From Candidatus Roseilinea mizusawaensis (GTDB lineage Bacteria > Chloroflexota > Anaerolineae > J036 > Brachytrichaceae): DNA of 51,136 bases. The notes beneath the pieces are model-generated. The model worked only from the letters and a program-made list of their open reading frames with translations. It had not been told where the DNA came from and did not search any database. The position numbers and the translations under genes are program-made. Positions 33,254 through 42,338 of the stretch are shown in pieces (within the stretch, counting starts at the first letter, position 1; each line of letters opens with the position of its first letter). The stretch covers positions 1 through 51,136 of the forward strand of contig JAEANN010000033.1 of assembly GCA_016841965.1 (NCBI GenBank), given 5' to 3'.

Positions 33254-35689
33254 ATGCCATCCAAAACTACCCGGACGCAGTCCGAGCAGACGCAGTCCAA
33301 CCCCAAATCGTCGGCGCGCAACAGCGATACAGCCGACTCACCTACCTCTCAAACCGCTAAACCAAATTCACGCTCCAGATCGCAAGCGGGTGCATCAAAG
33401 ACATCGAAAGAGACTGAAGCCGGCAAGCCGAAGTCAACAAGCCGCCGGCGCAAGGCCGAGCCGGCCGGCTTGGCTGCCGACACAGCGCCAGACTCAGCGC
33501 AAGGAACCTGGTATCGCATCGACCTGCACATGCACACGCCGGGATCGGCAGATTACGAGCAGGCCGGGGTGACGTATCTGGATATTTTGCAGCAGGCCGA
33601 GCGGCGCGGCCTGGACATCATCGCTTTCACCGACCACAACACTGTCAACGGTTATCGGCAAATGATGCGCGAGATTGCCGACCTGGAGCTGCTGGAACGG
33701 CTGAAGCGCATTCAGCCAGACGAACTGGGCCGGCTGCTCGAATATCGCCGGCTGCTGAAAAAGATTCTGGTGCTGCCCGGCTTCGAGTTCACCAGCACGT
33801 TCGGCTTTCACATTCTGGGCATCTTCCCGCCGGAGAAGCCGTTGCGCGATATCGAGTACCTGTTGTACGAGATGCACGTGCCGGGCGACGTGCTAGACAA
33901 GGGGCTAACCGAGGCCGGCGCAACCAGCGACGTGCTGACCGCCTATCGTTTGATCGACGAAGCCGGCGGCCTGGCCATCGCCGCGCACGCCAACTCGTCC
34001 AGCGGCGTGCTCATGCGCGGCGTGAATATCGGCGGCCAGACGCGCATCGCATTTACCCAGGACACTCACCTGGCTGCCGTGGAATTGACCGACTTGAACA
34101 AAGGCCGGCGCTCGATGGCGCACTGGTTGAGCGGGATCAAAGCCGAATACCCGCGCCGGATGCATCTGATCCAGAGCAGTGATGCGCACCGGCTGACTGT
34201 ATCCGCGGCCGATGCGCGCCGGCTGGGCGTGGGCGATCGCACCTCGGAAGTGCAGCTCCCAGAGCGCACCTTTGCTGCGCTGCGGGCGCTGTTCTTAAGC
34301 CAGGATTTTCATCGCGTGCGCCAGTCACGCGGGCCATTAAACCTGAGCATCGATCCTGTGCAAGATATCCGCGCGCAGGCAGCGAGCGCAACCCTGGCCT
34401 TCTATCCATCCCTGCCCCGGCGCAACACCAAACGCTTTGAGGAGATCGTGCGCGACGCGGCAGCCATGGCAAACGGCGAGGGCGGCGTGATCGTTATCGG
34501 CTGCGAAGCCGGGCTGGACAAGAAGCCAAAGGGCGTACCCGCAGCCGATGAAACGGCGCGCAAGCTGGCCGAAGCCCTGCGCGAACAGGTGAAGCCAGAA
34601 TTGCAGCCGGCCATCGTAGTGCAGCGCGTCGAAGAGGCGCCGATCATTCGTGTCAGCCTGTCGCGCAGCGACCATGCCCCCTTTGCTGTCAACGACCGCG
34701 AGTTCTATGTGCGCGACGGCGCGCAGACGCGCAACGCCACTCGCGATGAGATCATCGCAATCACCAAACGCTCGCTTGAGGCAGCAGCCCAGGCGCAGCG
34801 CCATCGAGATCGGAGCGCAAGCAGCCGAGGGCAAACAGCAGAGCAAACGCACACCCCGACCCAGCGCCCAGAGCACAGGCAACGCGCCGACCAGCGCCAG
34901 TCTCAATCCCATCAGACAGAGCAAGAGCGACCACGCCGAGATGGCGCGCAACAAGCCGCCGGCCAGCGCCGGCATACGCCACAGACGCAACAGAAGCCGG
35001 CGCAGCAACAGCGTGGCCAACCCGCGCAGCGGGCAGCTCAGCACTCGGCTGAATCACACAGTCAGCCACACTCCGAGCGGCAAGAGAGCCGCCTGCCTGC
35101 GCAGCAATCTGTTGATCTGGCACAGGCCGGCGCAAAACCAACCCCCTCCCTTGCTGCGCCGCCCCAGACAAGTCAGCCAGTCGTATCGACGAATGACGAC
35201 CAGGGAGCCGAAGCGCCAATCAGCACCTCAGCCCCTACAGCGCCAACAACGCCACCTCTCATCGAGGGGATGCCCCGATCAGGCGTGCAGATTGCCGCCG
35301 TCGAGGAACGCGAGGGCATCCGCTACTACACCGTGCGCGATCTGCGCAACAATAGCCTGGTGCGCAATGTGACGATCAAGAGCGCACGCGACCTGTGGCA
35401 TTACGCCATCGTGTCCTATAACACCAACACATATAAGATCGACGCCATCGCGTGGAAAGATAGCGTAGAAGGCCAGCAGCGCGCTGTGCTCAGCCGGGCA
35501 TTCCGCGCCGGCAAGATGCGCTATGACCTGGCGCTCAAAAGCCAGGACGGCACGCCGTATATCTTCTATGGCGTGGCCGAAGACGGAATGGACGCTACAT
35601 GGAAGCAGTTAATTGCCGAAGAGCAATCTGCCACGCTGCAACCGCCCGTGCAGAACGAGGCGCTACAGAGCAACGACACGCCTGCCTGA
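33254..35689 (+). CDS. PHP-domain phosphoesterase fused to an AlbA_2 (Schlafen-type) domain
   Basis: This protein has about 811 residues. A disordered, Ser/Thr/Lys-rich N-terminus (to about 80) is followed by a PHP domain (about 85-330) with metal motifs HMHTPGS (His92, His94), FTDHN (about 125-129), PGFEF, AAHAN and SSDAHR. Residues about 376-504 form an AlbA_2/Schlafen AAA_4-like domain (RRNTKRFEEIVRDAAAMANG, GGVIVIGCE, then FYVRDGAQTRNAT). A Gln/Arg/His-rich linker of about 160 residues and a C-terminal domain (about 676-791) with two tryptophans end the protein. PHP domains hydrolyse phosphoesters. AlbA_2 domains occur in nucleic-acid-linked and stress or defence proteins. The combined role is unknown. 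Confidence 0.82.
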   Translation: MPSKTTRTQSEQTQSNPKSSARNSDTADSPTSQTAKPNSRSRSQAGASKTSKETEAGKPKSTSRRRKAEPAGLAADTAPDSAQGTWYRIDLHMHTPGSADYEQAGVTYLDILQQAERRGLDIIAFTDHNTVNGYRQMMREIADLELLERLKRIQPDELGRLLEYRRLLKKILVLPGFEFTSTFGFHILGIFPPEKPLRDIEYLLYEMHVPGDVLDKGLTEAGATSDVLTAYRLIDEAGGLAIAAHANSSSGVLMRGVNIGGQTRIAFTQDTHLAAVELTDLNKGRRSMAHWLSGIKAEYPRRMHLIQSSDAHRLTVSAADARRLGVGDRTSEVQLPERTFAALRALFLSQDFHRVRQSRGPLNLSIDPVQDIRAQAASATLAFYPSLPRRNTKRFEEIVRDAAAMANGEGGVIVIGCEAGLDKKPKGVPAADETARKLAEALREQVKPELQPAIVVQRVEEAPIIRVSLSRSDHAPFAVNDREFYVRDGAQTRNATRDEIIAITKRSLEAAAQAQRHRDRSASSRGQTAEQTHTPTQRPEHRQRADQRQSQSHQTEQERPRRDGAQQAAGQRRHTPQTQQKPAQQQRGQPAQRAAQHSAESHSQPHSERQESRLPAQQSVDLAQAGAKPTPSLAAPPQTSQPVVSTNDDQGAEAPISTSAPTAPTTPPLIEGMPRSGVQIAAVEEREGIRYYTVRDLRNNSLVRNVTIKSARDLWHYAIVSYNTNTYKIDAIAWKDSVEGQQRAVLSRAFRAGKMRYDLALKSQDGTPYIFYGVAEDGMDATWKQLIAEEQSATLQPPVQNEALQSNDTPA

Positions 35690-35710
35690 CTTGACCGTTG
35701 CTGAACCGCT

Positions 35711-35746
35711 CAGAAACCCGGCTGCTGTCCAGATGCCGGGTTTCTG
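35711..35746. terminator. Hairpin between the PHP gene and the first dehydrogenase
   Basis: A perfect 12-base stem (CAGAAACCCGGC and its complement) closes a 12-base loop, 21 bases after the PHP stop. The 3' arm contains TTTCTG and is followed by TCAAAAT. It may end the PHP transcript. Confidence 0.55.
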
Positions 35747-35762
35747 TCAAAATCGGGCCATC

Positions 35763-36524
35763 ATGGAACTGAGCAATATGTTGAGCAACAAGATCGTTTT
35801 GGTCGTGGGCGGCGCTGCCGGCATCGGTCAAGCGACCGCCGAGCTGTGCGCCGCGCGCGGCGCGACGGTCATCGTGGCCGATTACAACGCGCAGGGCGGA
35901 GCAGCCGTCGCCGATGGCATTTGCGCGCGTGGACAGGCGGCGATTTTCATTCCGGTCAACGTGACCGATGAAGCATCGGTGTCGCGCTTGTACGAACAGA
36001 TCGGGTCGCGCTATGGCCGGCTCGATGCGCTGGTGCAGTGTGCCGGCGTGTTGAAGGGCGCCTTTGTGCCGGTCGCGGAATTTCCCCTTGATGTGTTTCG
36101 CAGTGTGGTCGAAGTGAATCTGATCGGCAGCTTTCTATGCAGCAAGCACGCAGTGCCGTTGATGAAAAAGAATGGTCGGGGCGTGATTGTGCTGGTGTCG
36201 TCGGGAGCAGCGCAGGGCGGCAGCTCGTCGGTGGCGTATGGCTCCAGCAAGGGCGGCGTGAGCAGCCTGGGCGTCACGCTGGCCGGCAAGCTCGCGCCAG
36301 ATGCCATCCGCGTCAATGTCGTCCACCCCGGCGAAATTCGCACTGCAATGAAACTGTCGGTCATTGCGGCCGAGGCTGCGTTGAAGGGACAGCCGGCCGA
36401 TGAAGCAATCTCTCAGGCCAGTGCCGGCCCGCGGCTTGGCGAGCCGGAAGGGATGGGCAAAATTCTTGCCTGGCTGGTGAGCGACGACGCTGACTATGTG
36501 CGTGGCTTCATTCACACGCGGTAG
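35763..36524 (+). CDS. Short-chain dehydrogenase/reductase (first of a tandem pair)
   Basis: This 253-residue classical SDR has the cofactor motif GGAAGIG at 16-22, NADP/NAD acidic position Asp near 40, active-site Ser147-148, and Tyr159-x-x-x-Lys163. It ends in YVRGFIHTR, slightly shorter than typical. Two in-frame ATGs (35763, 35778) are possible and neither has a clear ribosome binding site. A 150-base upstream extension of the frame crosses the hairpin and is not credible. It is a close paralogue of the next gene, sharing a 52-base identical block. The substrate is unknown. Confidence 0.87.
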   Translation: MELSNMLSNKIVLVVGGAAGIGQATAELCAARGATVIVADYNAQGGAAVADGICARGQAAIFIPVNVTDEASVSRLYEQIGSRYGRLDALVQCAGVLKGAFVPVAEFPLDVFRSVVEVNLIGSFLCSKHAVPLMKKNGRGVIVLVSSGAAQGGSSSVAYGSSKGGVSSLGVTLAGKLAPDAIRVNVVHPGEIRTAMKLSVIAAEAALKGQPADEAISQASAGPRLGEPEGMGKILAWLVSDDADYVRGFIHTR

Positions 36525-36579
36525 TTGTGGTTAACCATGAAGCAGCCCAACATACGCAGACAAGGAGGGTAGTCAAAAA

Positions 36580-37314
36580 ATGCACCTGAAGGACAAAGTG
36601 GTGTTGATCACCGGCGGAGCAGCCGGTATCGGACGTGCAGCCGCCGAGGTGTGCGCCGCGCGCGGCGCGCAGGTCATCGTGACAGACTTCAACGAGCAGC
36701 AAGGCGCAGCGGTGGCAGCGGCGATTGATGGCCTGTTTGCGCCGGCCAATGTCGCCGACGAAGCATCGGTCAAACAAGTGTTCGAGCAAATCGACGCGCG
36801 CTATGGCCGGCTTGACGCGCTGATTACCGCCGCCGGCGTTTTGAAGGGCGCCTATGTGCCGGTCGAGGAATTTCCCTTAGATGTGTTTCGCCAGGTTGTA
36901 GATGTGAACGTGATAGGGAGTTTTCTGTGCGCTAAACACGCCGTGCCCTTGATGAAGAAAGCCGGGCGCGGGGTAATCGTGCTGATTTCGTCGGTTGCCG
37001 CAACCAACGTCAGCTCGTCGGTGGCGTATGGCTCCAGCAAGGGCGGCGTGAGCAGCCTGGGCATCACGCTGGCCGGCAAGCTTGCCCCAGACAACATCCG
37101 CGTCAACGTCGTTCATCCCGGCGGGATCAAGACAAACATGAAGCTCTCCGTCATCGCGCGCGAGGCAGAGATGAAAGGCCAATCGGCTGAGCAAGCATGG
37201 GCCAGTGCGGCAGCCGGCGCCGAGCTGGGCGAGCCAGAAGGAGTCGGCCGCATTCTGGCTTGGCTGATCAGCGACGACGCCGACTATGTGCGCGGGTTCC
37301 TGTACACACGTTGA
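36580..37314 (+). CDS. Short-chain dehydrogenase/reductase (second of a tandem pair)
   Basis: This 244-residue classical SDR has TGGAAGIG at 11-18, active-site Ser near 137-138, and Tyr150-x-x-x-Lys154, ending in YVRGFLYTR. A strong ribosome binding site (AAGGAGG at 36560-36567) precedes the ATG. It differs from its neighbour mainly in the middle coenzyme region (residues 38-60) and the C-terminal loop that covers the substrate. The two may act on related substrates or as a heteromer. The E1 alpha gene follows after 119 bases. Confidence 0.9.
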   Translation: MHLKDKVVLITGGAAGIGRAAAEVCAARGAQVIVTDFNEQQGAAVAAAIDGLFAPANVADEASVKQVFEQIDARYGRLDALITAAGVLKGAYVPVEEFPLDVFRQVVDVNVIGSFLCAKHAVPLMKKAGRGVIVLISSVAATNVSSSVAYGSSKGGVSSLGITLAGKLAPDNIRVNVVHPGGIKTNMKLSVIAREAEMKGQSAEQAWASAAAGAELGEPEGVGRILAWLISDDADYVRGFLYTR

Positions 37315-37433
37315 TCCTCGTGGCTTGAATGAATCACAAAGACCCGAAGAACACGAAGAGGGTCAGGGCCAGCTATCCTTTGTTTCTTCGTGGTTCTGTT
37401 CTCATCGCAGAGATTTCGCGGATAATTTGACCC

Positions 37434-38471
37434 ATGTCACAACGACACAGTGATCAAACGGCAAACGACGCAAAAGCCGGCGCGCGCAAGCCCAAGACAT
37501 CACGCCCAAGCGACGCGCTCACCAAAGAACAACTGCTCGCCATGTACGAGCGGATGAAGCTCATTCGCGCGTTCGAGGAAGCGGTGGTGCAACTCTACAC
37601 CGCAGGCGAAGTACGCGGTTCGTTTCATCCTAGCATTGGCCAGGAAGCGACGGCAGTGGGCGGTTGTTTTGCCCTCGGGGCGGAAGATTACATGACCTGC
37701 ACCTATCGCGGCCACAACGCCTGCATTGCCAAAGGGATTGACGTGAATGCGGCAATGGCCGAGATGCTGGGAAAACGCACCGGCATCAGCAAAGGCAAGG
37801 GCGGCAGCATGCACTGGACTGATCCCTCGATCGGGCTGTTGGGTGAGAACGCCATCGTAGGGGCCGGCGTGCCAATCGCAGCCGGCGCGGCATTCACGGC
37901 CCAGCTCGACAACAACGGGCGGGTGGCGCTCACCTACTTTGGCGATGGGGCGATCAACCAGGGCATGTTTCTGGAAACCCTCAACATCGCCCAACTGTGG
38001 AAGCTGCCGCTCATTCTAGTGTGCGAGAACAATCTGTACGCCGAGATGACTCCCCTGGCCGACTCGAACCCGCACCGGTCGATCGCCGAGCGCGCCTGCG
38101 GTTTTGCCATGCGCGCGGTGACGGTGGATGGCAATGACGCGCTGGCGATGTACGACGCTGTGGCGGAAGCCCGCGCGCGCGCGCTGGCCGGCGAAGGGCC
38201 GACCTTCATCGAGGCGCTGACCTACCGGCATCTCGGTCACATGATCGGTGACCCAGAGACGTATCGCACCAAAGACGAAGTCGCCGAGTGGAAGAAGCGC
38301 GACCCGATTGTGCGCCTGCGCGAACATCTGGCCGGCCGGCACAGTGTGAGCGATGATGAATTTGCTGTGATTGATGCCCGCGTCGCCCAACATATTGCGG
38401 AGGCGGTCGCATTTGCCAAGCAATCGCCGGCCCCGGCGCCCGAAGAAGTGTGGGATGACGTGTGGGCGTAG
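37434..38471 (+). CDS. Second E1 alpha-like thiamine-diphosphate dehydrogenase subunit, no adjacent beta
   Basis: This 345-residue E1 alpha protein has a charged, Lys/Arg-rich N-terminal extension of about 28 residues. The thiamine diphosphate motif runs from GDG (170-172) to ENN (198-200). TYRGHNACIAKG and GKGGSMHW are conserved. Unlike the copy at 10931, no E1 beta, E2 or E3 gene is adjacent. GATAAT lies 7 bases before the ATG and there is no ribosome binding site, so the mRNA may be leaderless. It might pair with the beta subunit at 11926 or with one outside the window. Confidence 0.9.
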   Translation: MSQRHSDQTANDAKAGARKPKTSRPSDALTKEQLLAMYERMKLIRAFEEAVVQLYTAGEVRGSFHPSIGQEATAVGGCFALGAEDYMTCTYRGHNACIAKGIDVNAAMAEMLGKRTGISKGKGGSMHWTDPSIGLLGENAIVGAGVPIAAGAAFTAQLDNNGRVALTYFGDGAINQGMFLETLNIAQLWKLPLILVCENNLYAEMTPLADSNPHRSIAERACGFAMRAVTVDGNDALAMYDAVAEARARALAGEGPTFIEALTYRHLGHMIGDPETYRTKDEVAEWKKRDPIVRLREHLAGRHSVSDDEFAVIDARVAQHIAEAVAFAKQSPAPAPEEVWDDVWA

Positions 38472-38610
38472 ACGATTTGCCAGTGTTGATTGACGATTGA
38501 AGACTGATTGAGGCGCCGCTGCTGGCAGCGAACTGAATATAATAATCTCCCTTCGCGCGCAGCGGATGTCAGTGATCTTTGATCAGCGCGGAGACAGCGA
38601 GGATAGAGAC

Positions 38611-39360
38611 ATGTCAGGGCATAGCAAATGGGCAACCATCAAGCGCCAAAAGAGCGCAAACGACGCCAAGCGCGGGGCCATGTTCACCCGCCTGTTGCGC
38701 GAAATCACCGTGGCGGCAAGGGAAGGCGGCGGCGATATGGCGGCCAACTTCCGGTTGCGACTGGCAGTCGACAAAGCGCGCGCGGCAAACATGCCGAAAG
38801 ACAACATCGAGCGCGCCATCGCCCGCGCCACCGGCCAGGGCGGCGAGGGCGAAGCATTTGAAGAGCTGATGTATGAGGGCTATGGGCCGCACAAGGTGCC
38901 CATGATGATCAAGGTGCTCACCGACAATCGCAACCGCACAGTGGCCGAGATTCGCCGAGTGCTGGAGCGCGCCGGCGGCAGCCTGGGATCATCCGGCTCG
39001 GTAGCATGGCAATTCAATCGGCGCGGCTACATCGTCATCGAGCGCAACGACAAAATCAATCCTGACGAAGTGTTTGAAGTTGCCGTCGAGGCCGGCGCCG
39101 AGGATGTCGTCACAGGGGGCGATGTGATCGAGATTTACACCGACGTGGACAATTTCCGCGCCGTGCGCGAGGCCATCGCCAACAAAGGCTGGGAGATGAG
39201 CACCAGCGAGATCTCGATGATCCCGACCTCGCAGACCAGCCTCAGCCCAGAACACACGCGCCAGGTCATGCACGTCATTGAAACACTTGAAGAGATGGAT
39301 GACGTGCAGCAGGTCTACAGCAACCTGGAGATTACTGACGAGGCGCTCGAAGCCGCCTGA
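38611..39360 (+). CDS. yebC: YebC/PmpR-family protein (TACO1-like)
   Basis: This 249-residue protein starts MSGHSKWATIKRQKSANDAKRG, the unmistakable family N-terminus. Later it has GRGGSLGSSGSVAWQF-like and TDVDNFRAVREA segments. The family acts in translation (relief of ribosome pausing at proline runs) and has also been described as a transcription regulator. The ATG at 38611 fits the family start; 45 bases of upstream frame do not. TATAAT is at 38538-38543. It is followed by ruvC after six bases, a common pairing. Confidence 0.95.
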   Translation: MSGHSKWATIKRQKSANDAKRGAMFTRLLREITVAAREGGGDMAANFRLRLAVDKARAANMPKDNIERAIARATGQGGEGEAFEELMYEGYGPHKVPMMIKVLTDNRNRTVAEIRRVLERAGGSLGSSGSVAWQFNRRGYIVIERNDKINPDEVFEVAVEAGAEDVVTGGDVIEIYTDVDNFRAVREAIANKGWEMSTSEISMIPTSQTSLSPEHTRQVMHVIETLEEMDDVQQVYSNLEITDEALEAA

Positions 39361-39366
39361 TGTAGC

Positions 39367-39861
39367 GTGGTCGCGCTAGGGATCGATCCCGGCATTGCCA
39401 CAACCGGCTTTGGCGTTGTGCGCGAAGCCGACACCGGCGATCTGGTCGCGTTGGCCTACGGGACAATCGAAACTCCTAAAACAGATCCCTTGCCGCAACG
39501 GCTTCTGTCGCTTCGCCGGCAGTTGATGGCCCTCGTTGATCAATGGCGTCCGACCGCCTGCGCGGTCGAGGCGCTTTTTTTTGCGTCAAACGCCAAGACG
39601 GCCATGATTGTGGGCCAGGCGCGTGGCGTAGCGCTGATGACCTTGTGCGAAGCCGGATTGTCCATCGGCGAATACACCCCCTTGCAAGTCAAGCAGGCCA
39701 TCGCCGGCTATGGTCAAGCCGACAAGAAACAGATGCAGGCCATGGTCAGGCTGTTGCTTAATCTGGACACAATCCCGCGGCCCGACGACGCCGCTGATGC
39801 TTTGGCCGTCGCCATCACCCATATCCATGCCGCGCGGCACGCTGCGCTGGACCGCCCCTAA
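39367..39861 (+). CDS. ruvC: Holliday junction resolvase RuvC
   Basis: This 164-residue endonuclease cuts four-way DNA junctions. Acidic catalytic residues are Asp7 (LGIDPG), Glu68 (AVEALFF), and Asp141 with Asp144 near the end (RPDDAADALA). The start codon is GTG at 39367; no ATG fits the family N-terminus. It is six bases after yebC. Confidence 0.95.
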   Translation: MVALGIDPGIATTGFGVVREADTGDLVALAYGTIETPKTDPLPQRLLSLRRQLMALVDQWRPTACAVEALFFASNAKTAMIVGQARGVALMTLCEAGLSIGEYTPLQVKQAIAGYGQADKKQMQAMVRLLLNLDTIPRPDDAADALAVAITHIHAARHAALDRP

Positions 39862-39868
39862 CCGCATC

Positions 39869-39893
39869 TGAGTGGGTTCCCCGCGCCCACTCA
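39869..39893. terminator. Small hairpin after ruvC
   Basis: An 8-base perfect stem (TGAGTGGG and CCCACTCA) with a 9-base loop begins seven bases after the ruvC stop. There is no T-run. The rest of 39894-40050 shows no convincing gene; a 60-codon frame there lacks support. Confidence 0.35.
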
Positions 39894-40050
39894 CAAAAGG
39901 ATTAACATTAGACGCTTTGCTGGAGATTGCGCCGAGCTGGGCAAACGTGATCCCCGTGGCCGGCCCGGTAGTCGGCGCTTCGATCAAAGGTGTGATAGCA
40001 TTTCGGCGATCTGTGAGCAGTGATCTATTGCCTGCGACAGGAAATCAGCC

Positions 40051-40623
40051 ATGATTGCGCGTATTCGGGGCGTTGTTTTGTCGGTCACCCCCCCACATGC
40101 TGTCATCGACGCAGGCGGCGTCGGGTATCGTGTGACGTGTTCTCAAACAGCCCTCGACTTGCTGGAGATCGGTCGCGCCGCCGATGTGCACACTCATTTA
40201 GTCGTGCGTGAAGATGGCTGGCAATTGTTCGGGTTTGGCAGCGAAGAAGAGCTGGAGCTGTTTCAAACACTACTGGGGGTGTCGGGCATCGGGCCGCGCA
40301 CGGCGCTGTCGATTCTGTCCAAATTGGCGCCGGGCGCTTTGCGCGCGGCAATTGTCAATCAACAGGTCGAGGTCATCTCGCGTGTGCCGGGGGTGGGCAG
40401 GAAGACGGCAGAGAAAATCATCTTTGCACTGAAGGATAAACTGGGCGGGTCGGACGTCGCGCCGGCAGCGCGCATGAGCGCCACCGATACGGAAGCGCTC
40501 AGCGCGCTCACCTCCCTGGGCTATAGCATTGCCGAAGCGCAGGCGGCGCTGGCTTCCTTGTCGCGCAACGAGCCGATGGATCTAGAAGAGAAGATCCGCC
40601 GCGCATTGGCCTACTTTGGATGA
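40051..40623 (+). CDS. ruvA: Holliday junction branch migration protein RuvA
   Basis: This 190-residue protein has the N-terminal OB fold (MIARIRGVVLSVTPPHAVIDAGGVGY), two helix-hairpin-helix motifs (GVSGIGPRTAL at about 76-86 and RVPGVGRKTAE at about 111-121) and the C-terminal domain that contacts RuvB. It binds the four-way junction as a tetramer. RuvB is not in the window. Confidence 0.96.
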   Translation: MIARIRGVVLSVTPPHAVIDAGGVGYRVTCSQTALDLLEIGRAADVHTHLVVREDGWQLFGFGSEEELELFQTLLGVSGIGPRTALSILSKLAPGALRAAIVNQQVEVISRVPGVGRKTAEKIIFALKDKLGGSDVAPAARMSATDTEALSALTSLGYSIAEAQAALASLSRNEPMDLEEKIRRALAYFG

Positions 40624-40690
40624 CGCGGCCCGCAGGGGCCGGCCGCGCCGCGTCGGGCTGCGGCGCTACGCGGCGTTACAATGACGCTCG

Positions 40691-42292
40691 ATGTCATTGA
40701 CCGACTCCAACGCCGCGCCTGTAGTCGATACACCTCGATCCATCGCCCGCGCCGCAACTATCACCTCCATTGGCAGTTTGAGCAGTCGCATCGTGGGGCT
40801 GGCGCGCGAAATCGTCAAGTCGTACTTCTTCGGCAATGGGCCGGCTGCTAGCGCGTTTGAGCTGGCCTCTAATCTGCCCAGCCAGTTTTATGATCTACTG
40901 GCCGGCGGCATGATGAGTTCTGCGCTGGTGCCTACATTCTCTGGGTTGATCGAAAACGAGCGCGACCCGGCCAAAGTGGCAGAGTTTGGCCGCTTGCTGG
41001 GGGCGCTGCTGGGGCTGGCCGGCGCCGGGCTGACCGCGCTGGTTTTAGTGCTGTGGACGCTGGCCGGCCTGTATGCCGAACTGGTGGGCAGCGGGCCGGG
41101 CCAGAATCCATCCCTGGTCACATCGCTATTGCATATCACCATTCCGACCATCGCGTTTCTGAACATCAGCGGCATCCTGACGGCAGCTTTGTTTGCGCGG
41201 CGCAAGTTTGGCATCACGGCATTTACAGCAACGGCATTCAACCTGACGATGATCATCAGCGCAGTGCTGCTGGAGTCGCGCCTGGGTGTTGGCGCCCTGG
41301 CAGTGGGAATGCTGGCCGGCGGGGCGGTGCAAACAGCCATGCAACTGCCGGGATTGCGCGGTGTGCAGATCACATTGTCGCTGAACTGGCGGCACCCAGG
41401 GGTGGCGCAAGTGGTGCGGTTGTTTTTGCCGGTGGCCGGCGGGTTGGCGCTGGCGCAACTGGCGGTGCAGGTCAGCTATATCGTCGCCGGACAGATCAGC
41501 GCAGAGGGGCCAGCCACGATGCGTTACGCCGCGCAAATCATCCAGTTTCCGCTTGGCATGATCGCTGTGGCCGTATCGGCAGCCATCCTGCCGGCTTTAT
41601 CGGCGCAGGCCAATCAGCCCACAACCGATGAATTCAAGTCCACGCTGGCGCAAGGGCTGCGGCTGGTGTGCATGTTGATTGTGCCGGCGTCGGTGGGCGT
41701 GTTCGTGCTGGCCCGACCAATCGTGGCGGTGCTGTTCGAGCGCGGCGCATTTACCTCAGCGAGCACCCTGTACACTGCAGAGACCTTGCGCGCAGCAGCG
41801 CCGGGTTTGTTGTTCGCCGCCATCGACCAGCCGCTCATTTATGCGTTCTATGCCCGGCGCGACACGCGCACCCCCACCTTGATCGGCCTGGTCTCCACAG
41901 TGTCCTATCTGGCGCTGGTCGGCGTGCTGGCTGTGCTGGCGCAGAGTGGAGCGCGGCCATTCACCCTGGTCGATCTGGTGCTGGCCAACTCACTCAAGAC
42001 CGGCCTGGACGCCACGCTGATGGCCATCTTCTTGTTTCGCAAGATTGGCCGCCTAACCGGACATGGCGTTTTGCCGCTGGCGCTCAAAGTATGTCTGGCC
42101 TCGGGGTTGATGGGGCTTGTGACCTGGGCAGCTATGAGCGTGCTCGAAGCGGGCGTTGGAAGCAGCCGGTTCCTCGCCGATGTGATCGTGACCGTCGGCG
42201 CGTCGGCAGTGGGCGCGGCGATCTATTTCATCTGCGCGTGGGCGCTGCGCATGCGCGAATTGGCGACGCTGGGCGGATTGATCCGGCGTTAA
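40691..42292 (+). CDS. murJ: Lipid II flippase MurJ (MviN family)
   Basis: This 533-residue protein has about fourteen predicted membrane segments. The N-terminal pattern is SSRIVGLAREIVKSYFFG and DLLAGGMMSSALVPTFS. It flips the cell-wall precursor lipid II across the membrane. TACAAT at 40677-40682 is eight bases before the ATG and there is no ribosome binding site, so transcripts could be leaderless. The gene follows ruvA after 67 bases. Confidence 0.93.
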   Translation: MSLTDSNAAPVVDTPRSIARAATITSIGSLSSRIVGLAREIVKSYFFGNGPAASAFELASNLPSQFYDLLAGGMMSSALVPTFSGLIENERDPAKVAEFGRLLGALLGLAGAGLTALVLVLWTLAGLYAELVGSGPGQNPSLVTSLLHITIPTIAFLNISGILTAALFARRKFGITAFTATAFNLTMIISAVLLESRLGVGALAVGMLAGGAVQTAMQLPGLRGVQITLSLNWRHPGVAQVVRLFLPVAGGLALAQLAVQVSYIVAGQISAEGPATMRYAAQIIQFPLGMIAVAVSAAILPALSAQANQPTTDEFKSTLAQGLRLVCMLIVPASVGVFVLARPIVAVLFERGAFTSASTLYTAETLRAAAPGLLFAAIDQPLIYAFYARRDTRTPTLIGLVSTVSYLALVGVLAVLAQSGARPFTLVDLVLANSLKTGLDATLMAIFLFRKIGRLTGHGVLPLALKVCLASGLMGLVTWAAMSVLEAGVGSSRFLADVIVTVGASAVGAAIYFICAWALRMRELATLGGLIRR

Positions 42293-42338
42293 ACGTGGAG
42301 GGTAGAATACGGTCTGGTTTGGTGAGAGTCAAAATAAA

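Noticed and set aside
39872-40054. 60-codon frame between ruvC and ruvA
   Set aside because: Its GTG start lies inside a hairpin, it has no ribosome binding site and no recognisable family.
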